A program made the translations under genes and the position numbers. Positions 52,422 to 61,573 of a stretch of DNA of 64,000 bases are shown here, one piece after another. The number at the start of each line of letters is the position of its first letter. Within the stretch, counting starts at the first letter, position 1. The stretch lies in contig OZ252103.1 of assembly GCA_965248395.1 (NCBI GenBank), forward strand, positions 992,001 through 1,056,000, given 5' to 3'. Below the pieces are notes generated by a model. The model made no database searches. It was given only the letters and a program-made list of their open reading frames with translations, and was not told the DNA's origin. The DNA comes from JAAXHH01 sp965248395 (lineage in GTDB: Bacteria > JAAXHH01).

Positions 52422-54449
52422 CTATTGAGACAAACGAGTTTCGAGTTCCGCCTCGTTCAATACTTCGACTCCGAGCGATTGCGCCTTCTGGAGCTTGGAG
52501 CCTGCGTTTTCTCCGTAAACGAGAATATCCGTTTTTTTGCTGATACTGGACATTACTCTTCCTCCCGCGGCTGTTATCCGGTCCGCCATCTCGTCCCGGT
52601 TATAGTTCGCAAGCGTACCGGTAATGACGACGATCTTGTCCGCCAGCGGCTGGGTAACCGCGCTGCTGTCCAGTGGGGCCAGTTCCATGCTGAGTTCCGC
52701 CGTCCTTAGCTTTTCGATGATCTCGAGGTTTCGTTCATTCCGGAAGAAAAACACGATGCTTTCGGCTATCTTCGGACCGATTTCCGATATGGCGACCAGG
52801 TCTTCTTCCGAAGCCGCCATGATCCAGTCGATGGAGCGGAATCGATCGGCGATCTGCCGGGCGGCCCGCTCTCCCACGTGAGGTATGCCCAGGCTGAAGA
52901 GAAGGCGGTCAAGGGGCTGGTCCCTGCTGGCTTCGATGCTTCTAAGCAGGTTCTCGGCGGACTTATCACCCATGCGGTCCAGCGTCCCGAGCTGCTCGCG
53001 GGTCAAGCTGTAGATGTCCCCCACGTCCCCGATCAGGCCGCGTCCAAGGATCTGTTCGGTGACCGCCGGACCGAACCCTTCGATGTCCATGGCGTTCCGA
53101 GCGGTGAAATGGGTGACGCGGGCCTGCATCTGCGCGGGACACGCCGCGTTTTCGCAGCGTACCGCCACCTCGTCTCCCACCCGCACCAGAGGAGAATTGC
53201 AAACCGGACAGTCCGTGGGCATCACGAAAGAAGATGACCCTTCCACCCGCCTGGTCCAATCGACTGAAACGACCTTTGGAATGACGTCACCGCCTTTTTC
53301 GATATACACGGTATCACCGACGCGCAGGTCCTTGCGTCGGATCTCTTCCTCGTTGTGCAGCGTGGCGCGGCTGATCGTCGACCCGGCCAGGAACACCGGT
53401 TCGAGTTCCCCAACCGGGGTCACCACGCCGGTACGGCCGACCTGAAGCCGGATGTCCTTGAGACGGGTTACGGCCCGTTGCGCGGCGAACTTGCTGGCGA
53501 TAGCCCAGCGGGGACTCTTCAGCGTGGCGCCGAGCTCACCGTGCAATCCGATGGAATCGACCTTGATGACCATGCCGTCAATATCGTAAGGCAGGGACGA
53601 ACGCCGGTCTTCCCATTCATGGCAGAAATCGATCACTTCGGATATGGTATCGCATCGCCTGGCTTCACGGTTGGTTGGGAACCCCTGTCCGGCCAGCCAA
53701 AGCAGTCTCTGGTAGTGGCTGTCCAGTTCGGGCTGTACGGCGAGCGCGCCGCCCTCGTCCTCGAATCGCAACGTGTAGAGAAACACCCTGAGGGGTCTTT
53801 CGGCGACTTCGCGGGGATCGCGAAGCTTCAACGAACCCGCCGTGGCGTTGCGAGGGTTCACGAAAAGCGGCTCCTCCCGTTTCGCACGCAGGGCGTTCAG
53901 TACCTGGAAACCGTCGTGGGGGAGGTACACCTCGCCCCGAATCTCTATGTTGTTAAGCCGGGGTTGGTCTTCCGGAATGCGAAGCGGTATGGACCGGATG
54001 GTTCGCAGGTTCGCCGTGATATTATCGCCCTGTTCGCCATCCCCCCGCGTGGCCCCCAGCGCCAGAACGCCATCCTCATACCGCAGGCTGACGGCCACGC
54101 CGTCGATCTTCAATTCGACCACGTAGGCGTATTCCCGCTCCCCGCCCATCAAGGCGCGGATACGGCTGTCAAAGTCCCCGATCTCCTCATCGTTGTACGT
54201 GTTGCCGATGGAGAGCATGGGAACAGGGTGCCGGACGACGGGAAAGGAAGAGGAAGGCGATCCTCCGACACGCTGCGTGGGTGAATAGGGGGTGATTAAA
54301 GCGGGGTGGGCCGATTCAAGGTCCCGCAGTTCCTTCATCAGCATGTCGTAGTCGTAATCGCTGATGACCGGATCGACGAGTACGAAATACCGATGATCGT
54401 GCGACCGGATTTCACGGCGCAGGACTTCAATGCGTTCGGCAGGCGACAT
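52422..54449 (-). CDS. ligA: NAD-dependent DNA ligase
   Basis: A 675-residue ligase that seals nicks using NAD. Domain order is complete: Ia (SDYDYDMLMKELRDLE), adenylation site ELKIDGVAVSL with the catalytic Lys (near residue 116), OB fold, the zinc finger CPVC-x13-CENAAC (near 410-430), helix-hairpin-helix repeats, and a C-terminal BRCT (from about 598). Length is normal. It lies 17 bp downstream of secDF. Confidence 0.95.
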   Translation of the reverse strand: MSPAERIEVLRREIRSHDHRYFVLVDPVISDYDYDMLMKELRDLESAHPALITPYSPTQRVGGSPSSSFPVVRHPVPMLSIGNTYNDEEIGDFDSRIRALMGGEREYAYVVELKIDGVAVSLRYEDGVLALGATRGDGEQGDNITANLRTIRSIPLRIPEDQPRLNNIEIRGEVYLPHDGFQVLNALRAKREEPLFVNPRNATAGSLKLRDPREVAERPLRVFLYTLRFEDEGGALAVQPELDSHYQRLLWLAGQGFPTNREARRCDTISEVIDFCHEWEDRRSSLPYDIDGMVIKVDSIGLHGELGATLKSPRWAIASKFAAQRAVTRLKDIRLQVGRTGVVTPVGELEPVFLAGSTISRATLHNEEEIRRKDLRVGDTVYIEKGGDVIPKVVSVDWTRRVEGSSSFVMPTDCPVCNSPLVRVGDEVAVRCENAACPAQMQARVTHFTARNAMDIEGFGPAVTEQILGRGLIGDVGDIYSLTREQLGTLDRMGDKSAENLLRSIEASRDQPLDRLLFSLGIPHVGERAARQIADRFRSIDWIMAASEEDLVAISEIGPKIAESIVFFFRNERNLEIIEKLRTAELSMELAPLDSSAVTQPLADKIVVITGTLANYNRDEMADRITAAGGRVMSSISKKTDILVYGENAGSKLQKAQSLGVEVLNEAELETRLSQ

Positions 54450-54466
54450 GGGATCTGCGGGTTACG

Positions 54467-57157
54467 CTAACCGGTGCTGGCGACTTTCGACCGCGGTGAT
54501 TTTCTTGCGCGTCGGATTTCCTCGCGCTTCTTCGAAATCCAGTTCTGCCACCAGACCACGATGGGACTGGCTATGAAGATCGAAGAATAGGTTCCGGTTA
54601 TGACGCCAAAGGTCAACGCCAGGGCGAAACCCCAGTTGGTCGACGCGCTGCCGGCCAGCAGGAAGACCAGGACCAGCAGGACAGTGAGCGACGTCATCAT
54701 GGTGCGGTTCAGGCATTCGTTAATGCTGCGGTCCACCACGCCGGAGAATCCTTCCGTACGGGTACGGCCCAGGCTCTCCCGGATACGGTCGTAGACCACG
54801 ATGGTATCGTTGGTGGAATACCCCACGACGGTCAGCAGGGCCGCCACGACCGCCATGGTCAGTTCCTCGCCCACCAGGGTGAGCAGGGCCAGGACGATGA
54901 GGACGTCGTGGATCAACGCCACGACCGTCCCGATGCCGAACCGGAAGCCATTGACCTGCCGGAAGCGTATGGTGATGTAAAGGACGATGCCGATAATGGA
55001 AGCTCCGACGGCGCCCATGGCGTCGACCGTGAGTTCCTTTCCGATTTTGGGACTGACGTTGAATTCCTGCCGCAGCCAATCCTGTTCGTCGCCCTTGAGG
55101 TTATCGGGAAACCGTTCCACGAGGGTCGTCTTAACGGCGCCTGCGACCTGCTGTTCGTTCCAGTCGCTGGCCGCCGCCCGTATGAGGATGTTTCCTTCTT
55201 CGCCTATGACCTTGATCTCGCTCTGGCTCAGGTCCACACCCTGGTTCTCTATGGCGACGTTACCCAGCGCGCTTCGTATTTCCTGTACCTGTACCGGGGG
55301 GTCGAAGCGCATCTCGATCAGCGACCCGCTTTGAAAATCCACGCCCCAGTTCACGCCGCCGCGTATGGCGATGGTCGACAACCCTACCGCGATCACACAC
55401 CAGGTGATGAGAAAGGCCACCTTTCCGAACCGCATGAATCCGAAGAACAGGCGGCCGAAGGGATCGGCCCTGCCAATGCTGACCTGAACAAGTTGCCAAC
55501 GGTCGATGAGCGCGTCGAACAGGGATCGTGTGATGAAGATCGCCGTGAACATGCTGATCATAATGCCGAATCCCAGCGTCACGGCGAATCCCTTGATGGG
55601 ACCGGTGCCGAACTCGTACAGGGCGAAAGCGGTAATCAAGGTGGTGATATTGGCATCCACGATGGTGCGGAGCGCGTTCCCGTAACCGCTGTCCACGGCC
55701 TGTCGGATCGTTTTCTGCCCCGACCTGAGTTCTTCCTTGATCCGTTCGAATATGAGGATGTTGGCATCCACCGACATGCCCATGGTCAGTATGATACCCG
55801 CGATGCCGGGCAGTGTCAGCGTCGCCTGGAATGCTCCCAGGACGGCCAGAAGGAAGAGGAGGTTCAGGATCAGGGCGAAATTCGCGATCAAGCCTGCCGT
55901 GCGGTAGTACACGGCCATGAATATCATTACGGCGATCAGGCCCAGAATCGAAGCCCATTTTCCGGAATTGATGGCGTCTTCGCCCAGGGACGGACCCACG
56001 ACGTACTTGCTGATGATCTCCATGGGAGCGGGCAAAGCGCCGGCGCGCAGGACGATAGCCAGGTCCCTGGCGTCTTCCAGGGAGTTGATCCCGGTGATCT
56101 CGCCCCTGCCATTGGGGATACGTCCCTGGATTACCGGTGCGGAGAACACGCGGCCGTCCAGTACGATGGCCATGCGCCGTCCGATGTTGCTCCCCGTAAC
56201 CCGGGAAAAGGTCCTTGCGCCGTCATCGGTGGTCGTGAAACCGACCGACGCCACGCCCAGGCTTCCGATATCGGAACCGGATCCGGTTTGCGGATAGGCA
56301 TCCTCCAGAACCGCGCCGGTCAGTTCCGGCTGGGCATTCATGTAGAAATAAGATCTAATGCGCTGTCCATTGGCGGCCGTGCGCAGTACCCCGCCCCGGA
56401 TTTCGGCGCCGTTGGGAATGAAACTCTGCACCTGGGGCTGGGCCAGGATCTCCTCCACCCGGGCGATGTTGCTCGCCGGTACGATGATTTCGTTGTCCGA
56501 AATGTCGATAAGGCTCAGAAAGGGGTTGCGTTCCGATGTGATGTCCGCTTCGGGGATCAGGGCATTCGTGTCCGCCACCGCGGAAGTGGTATCCCGTGCA
56601 GCCAGCAGGGCATCGATCCGCTCCACGACCGAGCGCAGTTCGCCGCCGTCGCGAAGTAACCTGAATTCCAGTTGCGCCGTCTGGTTGATCAGCGTCATCG
56701 CCCGGTCAATGTCCTTCAATCCCGGCAACTCGACGATGATGCGGTTTTCGCCTTCCTGCTGGATGATCGGTTCGGTAACGCCGAACTCGTTGACCCGGTT
56801 GGAGATTACCTGCATGGCCCGCTCCACCACGTCAATGGCCTCGTCTTCAGGCAGGTTGGACTTGTCCACCTCGAGCTTGATGTGCACGCCGCCCTGGAGA
56901 TCCAGACCCAGGCGGATGGACTGGTCCTGAAACCGGTCGCGATCGGCCTTGGTCAGGTTCATTTGCTTGAGCTGGGCCTTGTCTTCCCCGGTCAGGAGGG
57001 GATCCGAGTCGATCGCTTCGTTCTGTTCGGAGGTGAGGGCGTTCTGAACGGGAGAGAATTGCCAGTAGTCAGATGTTCTGATGGAAGGGTAGACGTACCA
57101 AAGTGCGGTGAAGATTACAACCAGAATGAGGACGATACGTACCTGTTTCCACTGCAT
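54467..57157 (-). CDS. secDF: Fused protein translocase subunit SecDF
   Basis: An 896-residue inner-membrane protein that uses the proton gradient to pull exported proteins through SecYEG. The SecD half (about 1-570) has one N-terminal helix, the large periplasmic region (GLDLQGGVHIKLEVD near 89), and five helices with AGIILTMGMSVDANILIFERIKEEL. The SecF half (about 590-896) repeats this with GVNWGVDFQSGSLIEM and the closing membrane block (GYSTNDTIVVYDRIRE). Many bacteria encode D and F apart; fusion is common in FCB and Firmicutes. It is transcribed after the lipoprotein gene, beyond a hairpin. Confidence 0.95.
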   Translation of the reverse strand: MQWKQVRIVLILVVIFTALWYVYPSIRTSDYWQFSPVQNALTSEQNEAIDSDPLLTGEDKAQLKQMNLTKADRDRFQDQSIRLGLDLQGGVHIKLEVDKSNLPEDEAIDVVERAMQVISNRVNEFGVTEPIIQQEGENRIIVELPGLKDIDRAMTLINQTAQLEFRLLRDGGELRSVVERIDALLAARDTTSAVADTNALIPEADITSERNPFLSLIDISDNEIIVPASNIARVEEILAQPQVQSFIPNGAEIRGGVLRTAANGQRIRSYFYMNAQPELTGAVLEDAYPQTGSGSDIGSLGVASVGFTTTDDGARTFSRVTGSNIGRRMAIVLDGRVFSAPVIQGRIPNGRGEITGINSLEDARDLAIVLRAGALPAPMEIISKYVVGPSLGEDAINSGKWASILGLIAVMIFMAVYYRTAGLIANFALILNLLFLLAVLGAFQATLTLPGIAGIILTMGMSVDANILIFERIKEELRSGQKTIRQAVDSGYGNALRTIVDANITTLITAFALYEFGTGPIKGFAVTLGFGIMISMFTAIFITRSLFDALIDRWQLVQVSIGRADPFGRLFFGFMRFGKVAFLITWCVIAVGLSTIAIRGGVNWGVDFQSGSLIEMRFDPPVQVQEIRSALGNVAIENQGVDLSQSEIKVIGEEGNILIRAAASDWNEQQVAGAVKTTLVERFPDNLKGDEQDWLRQEFNVSPKIGKELTVDAMGAVGASIIGIVLYITIRFRQVNGFRFGIGTVVALIHDVLIVLALLTLVGEELTMAVVAALLTVVGYSTNDTIVVYDRIRESLGRTRTEGFSGVVDRSINECLNRTMMTSLTVLLVLVFLLAGSASTNWGFALALTFGVITGTYSSIFIASPIVVWWQNWISKKREEIRRARKSPRSKVASTG

Positions 57158-57177
57158 GCAACCCGGCTCCTAAGCAA

Positions 57178-57217
57178 ACGAAGGCGGGTTGCCTGACTGC
57201 CTGCGACCCGCCTTCGT
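57178..57217 (-). terminator. Terminator after the lipoprotein gene
   Basis: ACGAAGGCGGGT (57178-57189) and ACCCGCCTTCGT (57206-57217) form a perfect 12-bp stem with a 16-nt loop. On the minus strand a T-rich run (TTTGCTT) follows. It separates the lipoprotein gene from secDF and may limit read-through. Confidence 0.75.
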
Positions 57218-57267
57218 ATCTGCTTTACGTGTAGGTAAAATCGATTTTTCAATGGGAATCGAAGCGT

Positions 57268-58437
57268 TTAGTCTCTCAGGGCGAAAAGTACGTTCTGGCC
57301 GGTAAAGTTATCCGGCGCGAGCAGTTCTATGGATACCCTCTCGCCCGAGGGATGGAATGCGACGACGTAGTCCTGGCCGTCCCTGAAGGTGCGCGGGAAA
57401 ACGTCCACCTTCTTGATACGCTTCAACGACGGGAAAGCAGACCGTTCGATCGTAAGGACCGTGCCCTCGCGCAGATCCTGGGACTGCGAAAAACCCACAC
57501 CGGAAAGCGATTCGACGCGGGGTCCGCCAAAGAAGGGATCCTTGATGACCCGCGAATCCTTCCAGTGATCCATGGTGTTTACCGCGTAGAATATGGAGTT
57601 CAGCTTCATCTCGGCCGCGAGCTTGGCCTGTTCTTGCATGTCCCTCTGCGCCAACGCTTCGTCGCGCGCCTCGGACAGCATCGCGATCTGTCCATTAAGA
57701 CGCTCTTCTTCGCTGCGCAGGAAAACGATACGCTCTTCGAGCATATCCTTGACCTGGTTCAGCGAGTCGGCGATGAAGGCCGACCGGGTCTGGGCCGCGT
57801 CGCGTTCGTCGGTCAACGTCGCGATCTTGCGATTGATACGGGACCTGGCGATGCGCTGCGCACGGCCCGGCGACATGTCTGCCGTACCCTGCGTCACGTA
57901 CGTGCCGAGGATTCCATCCATGTACAGCAGCCAGACCTGGTTGCCCACGTTCAGGCTTTCGACCAGCGCGGTCTGCTCCACGGCGTCGCGGGCTTCGGCA
58001 GCCGAAAGACCATGGTTTTCCATGAGATACTCCAGCGTGACCTGGAGGTGCGAGTCCCCACGCTGAACCGTGTAAGGCGCCGGCAAGTCGTCCCTGAGAT
58101 CCTGCATCTCCTGCTGAAGTTCGGCGACTTCGCCCCGGGTGTCTATAATCTCCTGCACAAGCCCGCGGTACGAGACATCGGCCTCGGTGGCCAGCATTTC
58201 ATTCAACACGGCTTCATGATCGGGATTCAGCGCCATGTTGGTCAACGATTCCGCATCGACCTGGTTTTCGGGGTGCGTTTCGTTGTATTGGCTTATCGTA
58301 GCCTGGATCTCATCCTGGCGGGCGCGGATTTCCTGCTCCGTCGTATCCAACCGTTCCACGAGTTCCTCGAAGGTCTCGATCTCGGTTGCGCATCCCATGA
58401 TCAGCGTCATGGATAGCAGTACGAATATACCTCGCAT
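57268..58437 (-). CDS. Coiled-coil lipoprotein with a LysM-like segment
   Basis: A 389-residue envelope protein. The start is ATG 58437 with GGAGG 5-6 nt upstream. The signal peptide ends in the lipobox LIMGC, so Cys about residue 16 is lipidated. Residues 20-120 and 200-270 are long coiled coils rich in Glu, Gln and Arg. YTVQRGDSHLQVTLEYLMENHG near 122 looks like a LysM repeat that has drifted from peptidoglycan binding. The C-terminal 90 residues are beta-like. I do not recognise it further. It is driven by a perfect promoter and has a hairpin in its leader, so expression is probably high. Confidence 0.75.
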   Translation of the reverse strand: MRGIFVLLSMTLIMGCATEIETFEELVERLDTTEQEIRARQDEIQATISQYNETHPENQVDAESLTNMALNPDHEAVLNEMLATEADVSYRGLVQEIIDTRGEVAELQQEMQDLRDDLPAPYTVQRGDSHLQVTLEYLMENHGLSAAEARDAVEQTALVESLNVGNQVWLLYMDGILGTYVTQGTADMSPGRAQRIARSRINRKIATLTDERDAAQTRSAFIADSLNQVKDMLEERIVFLRSEEERLNGQIAMLSEARDEALAQRDMQEQAKLAAEMKLNSIFYAVNTMDHWKDSRVIKDPFFGGPRVESLSGVGFSQSQDLREGTVLTIERSAFPSLKRIKKVDVFPRTFRDGQDYVVAFHPSGERVSIELLAPDNFTGQNVLFALRD

Positions 58438-58461
58438 TTGATTCCTCCGTTTAATTTGGTT

Positions 58462-58489
58462 TACCGTGGAATCCCCTTGATTCACGGTA
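58462..58489 (-). promoter_or_regulatory. Inverted repeat in the lipoprotein 5' leader
   Basis: TACCGTG (58462-58468) and CACGGTA (58483-58489) are perfect arms; AATC and GATT extend the pairing inward past one bulged G. It lies between the promoter and the ribosome binding site. It could be an mRNA-stabilising hairpin or an operator. Confidence 0.5.
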
Positions 58490-58513
58490 GATTTAGTTTT
58501 CAGACATTACACC

Positions 58514-58542
58514 ATTATATACCAGAAGATAAGTTCTGTCAA
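58514..58542 (-). promoter_or_regulatory. Perfect sigma70 consensus promoter for the lipoprotein gene
   Basis: On the minus strand: TTGACA (58542-58537), a 17-bp spacer, TATAAT (58519-58514), with no mismatch in either box. The start codon is at 58437. Confidence 0.8.
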
Positions 58543-58655
58543 GCATACTTGGCGCATGCCTCAAACATTGTCGGGATATCTATCCGATATACGTTTTTGT
58601 CCGACATTCGTTCCATTACGACGGCCGGTTGACGGATTCGGTTCACCCCCGTCAT

Positions 58656-59075
58656 TCAGCGTGGAAACCTCCGCCGCATATCGGCAGCCGCTGCGCTCAC
58701 AAGAGACTCCAGCACGTCCAGATCCACGTCGGCGAGTTTGTTGACGTACAGGCAGGACTTGCCGGTCTTATGCTTTCCCAGGCGGGAGAGCAGGTCCTGG
58801 TATCCCTTGAAACCGGGCATGATATAGATCGACAGGTTCTGCCTGCGCGGCGAAAACCCGGCGATGGGCCAGTCGCCTTCCTGTCCGCTCGTGTACCGGT
58901 AGTGGTAACTTCCGAACCCCACGATGCTCGGTCCCCACATCACGGGTTCTTCCCCGGTCACCCGGCGCATGAGTTCCAGCAGGATACGCGCGTCTTCCCG
59001 TCTGCGCGCATGGTCCACGGCGTCAATGAATGCTTCCACGCTGGCGTCGTTGGGTCTGGTTTTCAGATCGGTCAT
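58656..59075 (-). CDS. DUF1801 (YdhG-like) domain protein
   Basis: A 139-residue protein of the YdhG/DUF1801 fold. TGEEPVMWGPSIVGFGSYHYRY near residue 48, FSPRRQNLSIYIMPGF near 77 and GKSCLYVNKLADVDLDVLESLV near 107 are the conserved blocks. The family has no firm biochemical role. I start at ATG 59075, at the usual family N-terminus; a longer in-frame reading to 59198 has no support. Transcribed toward the lipoprotein gene. Confidence 0.85.
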   Translation of the reverse strand: MTDLKTRPNDASVEAFIDAVDHARRREDARILLELMRRVTGEEPVMWGPSIVGFGSYHYRYTSGQEGDWPIAGFSPRRQNLSIYIMPGFKGYQDLLSRLGKHKTGKSCLYVNKLADVDLDVLESLVSAAAADMRRRFPR

Positions 59076-59475
59076 GGTGGATACCCCGAATCTGCACGGG
59101 CCGAGGGATGAGACTGGATACCGGGGATCAATCAGCCAGGCCGGCAACGCGGCTCTCATGACAAGGTATCCAGGTACTCCTCCACCTAAGCAATGCATTA
59201 TAATACCAATGGTTCTGGTGAATTACCAGTTCAGAGATTCCGGTCTGCGGAAACGTGTATCACCCGGTTGCATTACAGCTTGACAGTGCCGCACATCGGA
59301 CTACATTTCAATATACCTCTCATGAAGCAGACATTTGCGCTTTGTGTCGTGGTGTCAGTGACCTCGATTCTGATCGATGCCTACCGGAACCGAAGAGGCA
59401 AAACCGATATCCGGCAGTACGGATCAGCGCGCTCCTTCCGGATGCCGGCGTTGCCGTTACCAGATATCCCGCACA
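59076..59475. other. 400-bp region without a convincing gene
   Basis: This gap separates the divergent DUF1801 and MurG-like genes. A TATAAT sequence lies at 59199-59204, partly palindromic as ATTATAAT, but neither direction has a good -35 box at 17 bp. The only sizeable reading frame here runs into the MurG start and has no ribosome binding site. I see no RNA gene or repeat. Confidence 0.6.
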
Positions 59476-61566
59476 ATGTCTCAGACAACCCTACAACATG
59501 ATAAGGCGCGGTCGACGACGACCGGAGAAACCCCCTTCCGCGCGTGTCCCGTAACCTACGTGTTCACGGGAGGCGGGACAGGCGGCCACGTCTATCCGGG
59601 TCTGGCCATCGCCGACGAGGTTCGATCCCGGAACCCGGAAGCCCGCATCATGTACATCGGCGCCCGGGGGAGAATGGAAGCCACGCTCGTGCCGAAACGG
59701 GGCTACCCTATTCACCTGGTCTTTGCCCGGGGACTCCCCGCGGTGCGACGGCCCTTCGCCCTCCTGCTCTTCGCGATTTCTACCGGTTTCGGCGTTCTCC
59801 AGAGCCTGGTCCACCTGTTGAGGTACCGTCCGCGAATGATCGTTGCCACGGGAGGCTATGCCAGCAGCCCCGTCCTCCTGGCCCACGGGTTGTTGAAACT
59901 ACTCGGCCTTTCGCGCACCCGCCGGTGTTTCGTCCATGAACAGAACGTCGTACCCGGAAAGGTAAACCTGCTTGCCGGCCGTATCGCAGATCGGATCGGC
60001 GTGTCCTTCGAGGCGTCTCTGCGGCATTTCCCGCCGGGGAAGGCGACGTGGGCGGGCTACCCGGTAAGGCGGGAGATCGGCGCCATGTCCCGGGAAGACG
60101 CGCGGGTTTCGCGGGACCTGCCGGCCGACGCGAAGGTCATATTCGCCTTTGGCGCTTCATCGGGCGCCCGCTCCATCAACCGGGCCATGGTCGACGCGCT
60201 GCCGCGGCTTCTGGCCCGGCCGGATGTCCACGTCATCCACGTCATCGGGCAGACACGAAGCGCGGATTACCATGCCGAATCAGACACGCGGGATCGCCTG
60301 GAAAGTATCGACCTGACCGATGAACAGCGGTCGAGATACGATCAGTCCGACTATTCCCACGAAATCGAGACGCTCTACGCCGCAAGCGACCTGGTCGTCA
60401 GCCGGTCCAGCGCGGGGGTCATCACGGAAATCGGAATCTGCGGGATTCCGTCCATACTCGTACCGTTGCCTTACGCGCCAGGCGATCACCAGGCCGTGAA
60501 CGCCAGAGCGCTCGAATCGAGCGGCGCGGCCCGTGTACTGTACGAATCGGTTTCCTGCGAAAAGGGCAAAACCATCGGCGCGGTCGACGGTGAACGCCTG
60601 GCCGGCTTGATCCTCGGGATCCTGGACGACCCCGCCCACCACGCGGCCATGTCCCTTCGGGCACGGGAGACCTTCGACCGCGGGGGGTTGGACCGGATCG
60701 TCGATCAACTGGATCACCTGTTGACGGAAAGACCGCCGGACCGGGTTCTTTCAAACGGCAAACCCGAGGAATCCGATCCGCCCGGGCAGGCCACTCCGCC
60801 GGCATCCACGCTGTCGTCCTTTTCGCTTGTCCGTCGATTCAACGAAGACCGCGACCAGGCGTTCATCGACTCCGTAGGCGAGGACTACCTGAAGTATCGC
60901 GTCGACGGATTCCTCACAGACACGCGCTGGCAGATTCGAAACGAGGGGGTCAAACTGGTCGGACTGCTCCGCTACCGGGACCGTCTGTCCTTCATACTGG
61001 GGCTGCTCCGCGACAGAACGCCGGCACCCTGGCTGCAGCGGCTGTTCGGCGGAGACTACCGACAGGTCGGCTTCATCCGCCGCAACGCCGTGACCACGAT
61101 CAGCCAGCTGGGCGTCTACAATGAATCGATACGCGCCGTGCTGCTGGACCTGTTGAACGATCCCTACTACGAGGTGCGGTCCGCGGCCGCCCGGACCTTT
61201 GCTGCGCTCGCCCCGGACACGGGGGATACGGACGTGGAGGCGCTGAACGGACTTCGCGGCCTGTTGCGCGAATCCTCCTTCGAAATCAAATCGGCGGCCA
61301 TACTCGCCATGGGGAAAATGGGCGACGGCGCCGTACTGGAAGATGTCCGGCCTTACTACTTGGATCCGAACTGGAAGGTGCGCCAGGCCGTCATCGACGC
61401 CCTGACCTGCCTGGTCGGAAGAAGGTTGATCGACGACCTGGCCGGTTTGCACGAAGAACTCGACGGGATCCTGGTCACCAGCAACCATTTCGATCCGGAT
61501 TTCCCGATCAAACGCAACCTGAACCGGCTGATCGAAATCATCGAAGGTCAGCGGAAAACCTCGTGA
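59476..61566 (+). CDS. MurG-like glycosyltransferase fused to a HEAT-like C-terminal region
   Basis: A 696-residue protein. Residues about 25-405 are a GT28 fold: VTYVFTGGGTGGHVYPGLAIADE, ATGGYASSPVLLAHG, VHEQNVVPGKVN, FGASSGARSIN and SRSSAGVITEIGICGIPSILVPLPYAPGDHQ, the MurG acceptor and UDP-GlcNAc sites. MurG makes lipid II. After a linker (about 410-450), residues 455-690 are helical repeats of HEAT type (WQIRNEGVKLVGLLRY, YYEVRSAAARTFAALA, NWKVRQAVIDALTCLV), absent from ordinary MurG. A MraY-like gene follows after 7 bp, so both lipid-linked steps are encoded together, but no mur ligases are present. The start at ATG 59476 has no clear ribosome binding site. Confidence 0.85.
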   Translation: MSQTTLQHDKARSTTTGETPFRACPVTYVFTGGGTGGHVYPGLAIADEVRSRNPEARIMYIGARGRMEATLVPKRGYPIHLVFARGLPAVRRPFALLLFAISTGFGVLQSLVHLLRYRPRMIVATGGYASSPVLLAHGLLKLLGLSRTRRCFVHEQNVVPGKVNLLAGRIADRIGVSFEASLRHFPPGKATWAGYPVRREIGAMSREDARVSRDLPADAKVIFAFGASSGARSINRAMVDALPRLLARPDVHVIHVIGQTRSADYHAESDTRDRLESIDLTDEQRSRYDQSDYSHEIETLYAASDLVVSRSSAGVITEIGICGIPSILVPLPYAPGDHQAVNARALESSGAARVLYESVSCEKGKTIGAVDGERLAGLILGILDDPAHHAAMSLRARETFDRGGLDRIVDQLDHLLTERPPDRVLSNGKPEESDPPGQATPPASTLSSFSLVRRFNEDRDQAFIDSVGEDYLKYRVDGFLTDTRWQIRNEGVKLVGLLRYRDRLSFILGLLRDRTPAPWLQRLFGGDYRQVGFIRRNAVTTISQLGVYNESIRAVLLDLLNDPYYEVRSAAARTFAALAPDTGDTDVEALNGLRGLLRESSFEIKSAAILAMGKMGDGAVLEDVRPYYLDPNWKVRQAVIDALTCLVGRRLIDDLAGLHEELDGILVTSNHFDPDFPIKRNLNRLIEIIEGQRKTS

Positions 61567-61573
61567 GATACCC

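Noticed and set aside
59193..59501. A 102-codon open frame upstream of the MurG-like gene
   Set aside because: It overlaps the MurG start, has no ribosome binding site, and its sequence has no recognisable fold; likely chance.
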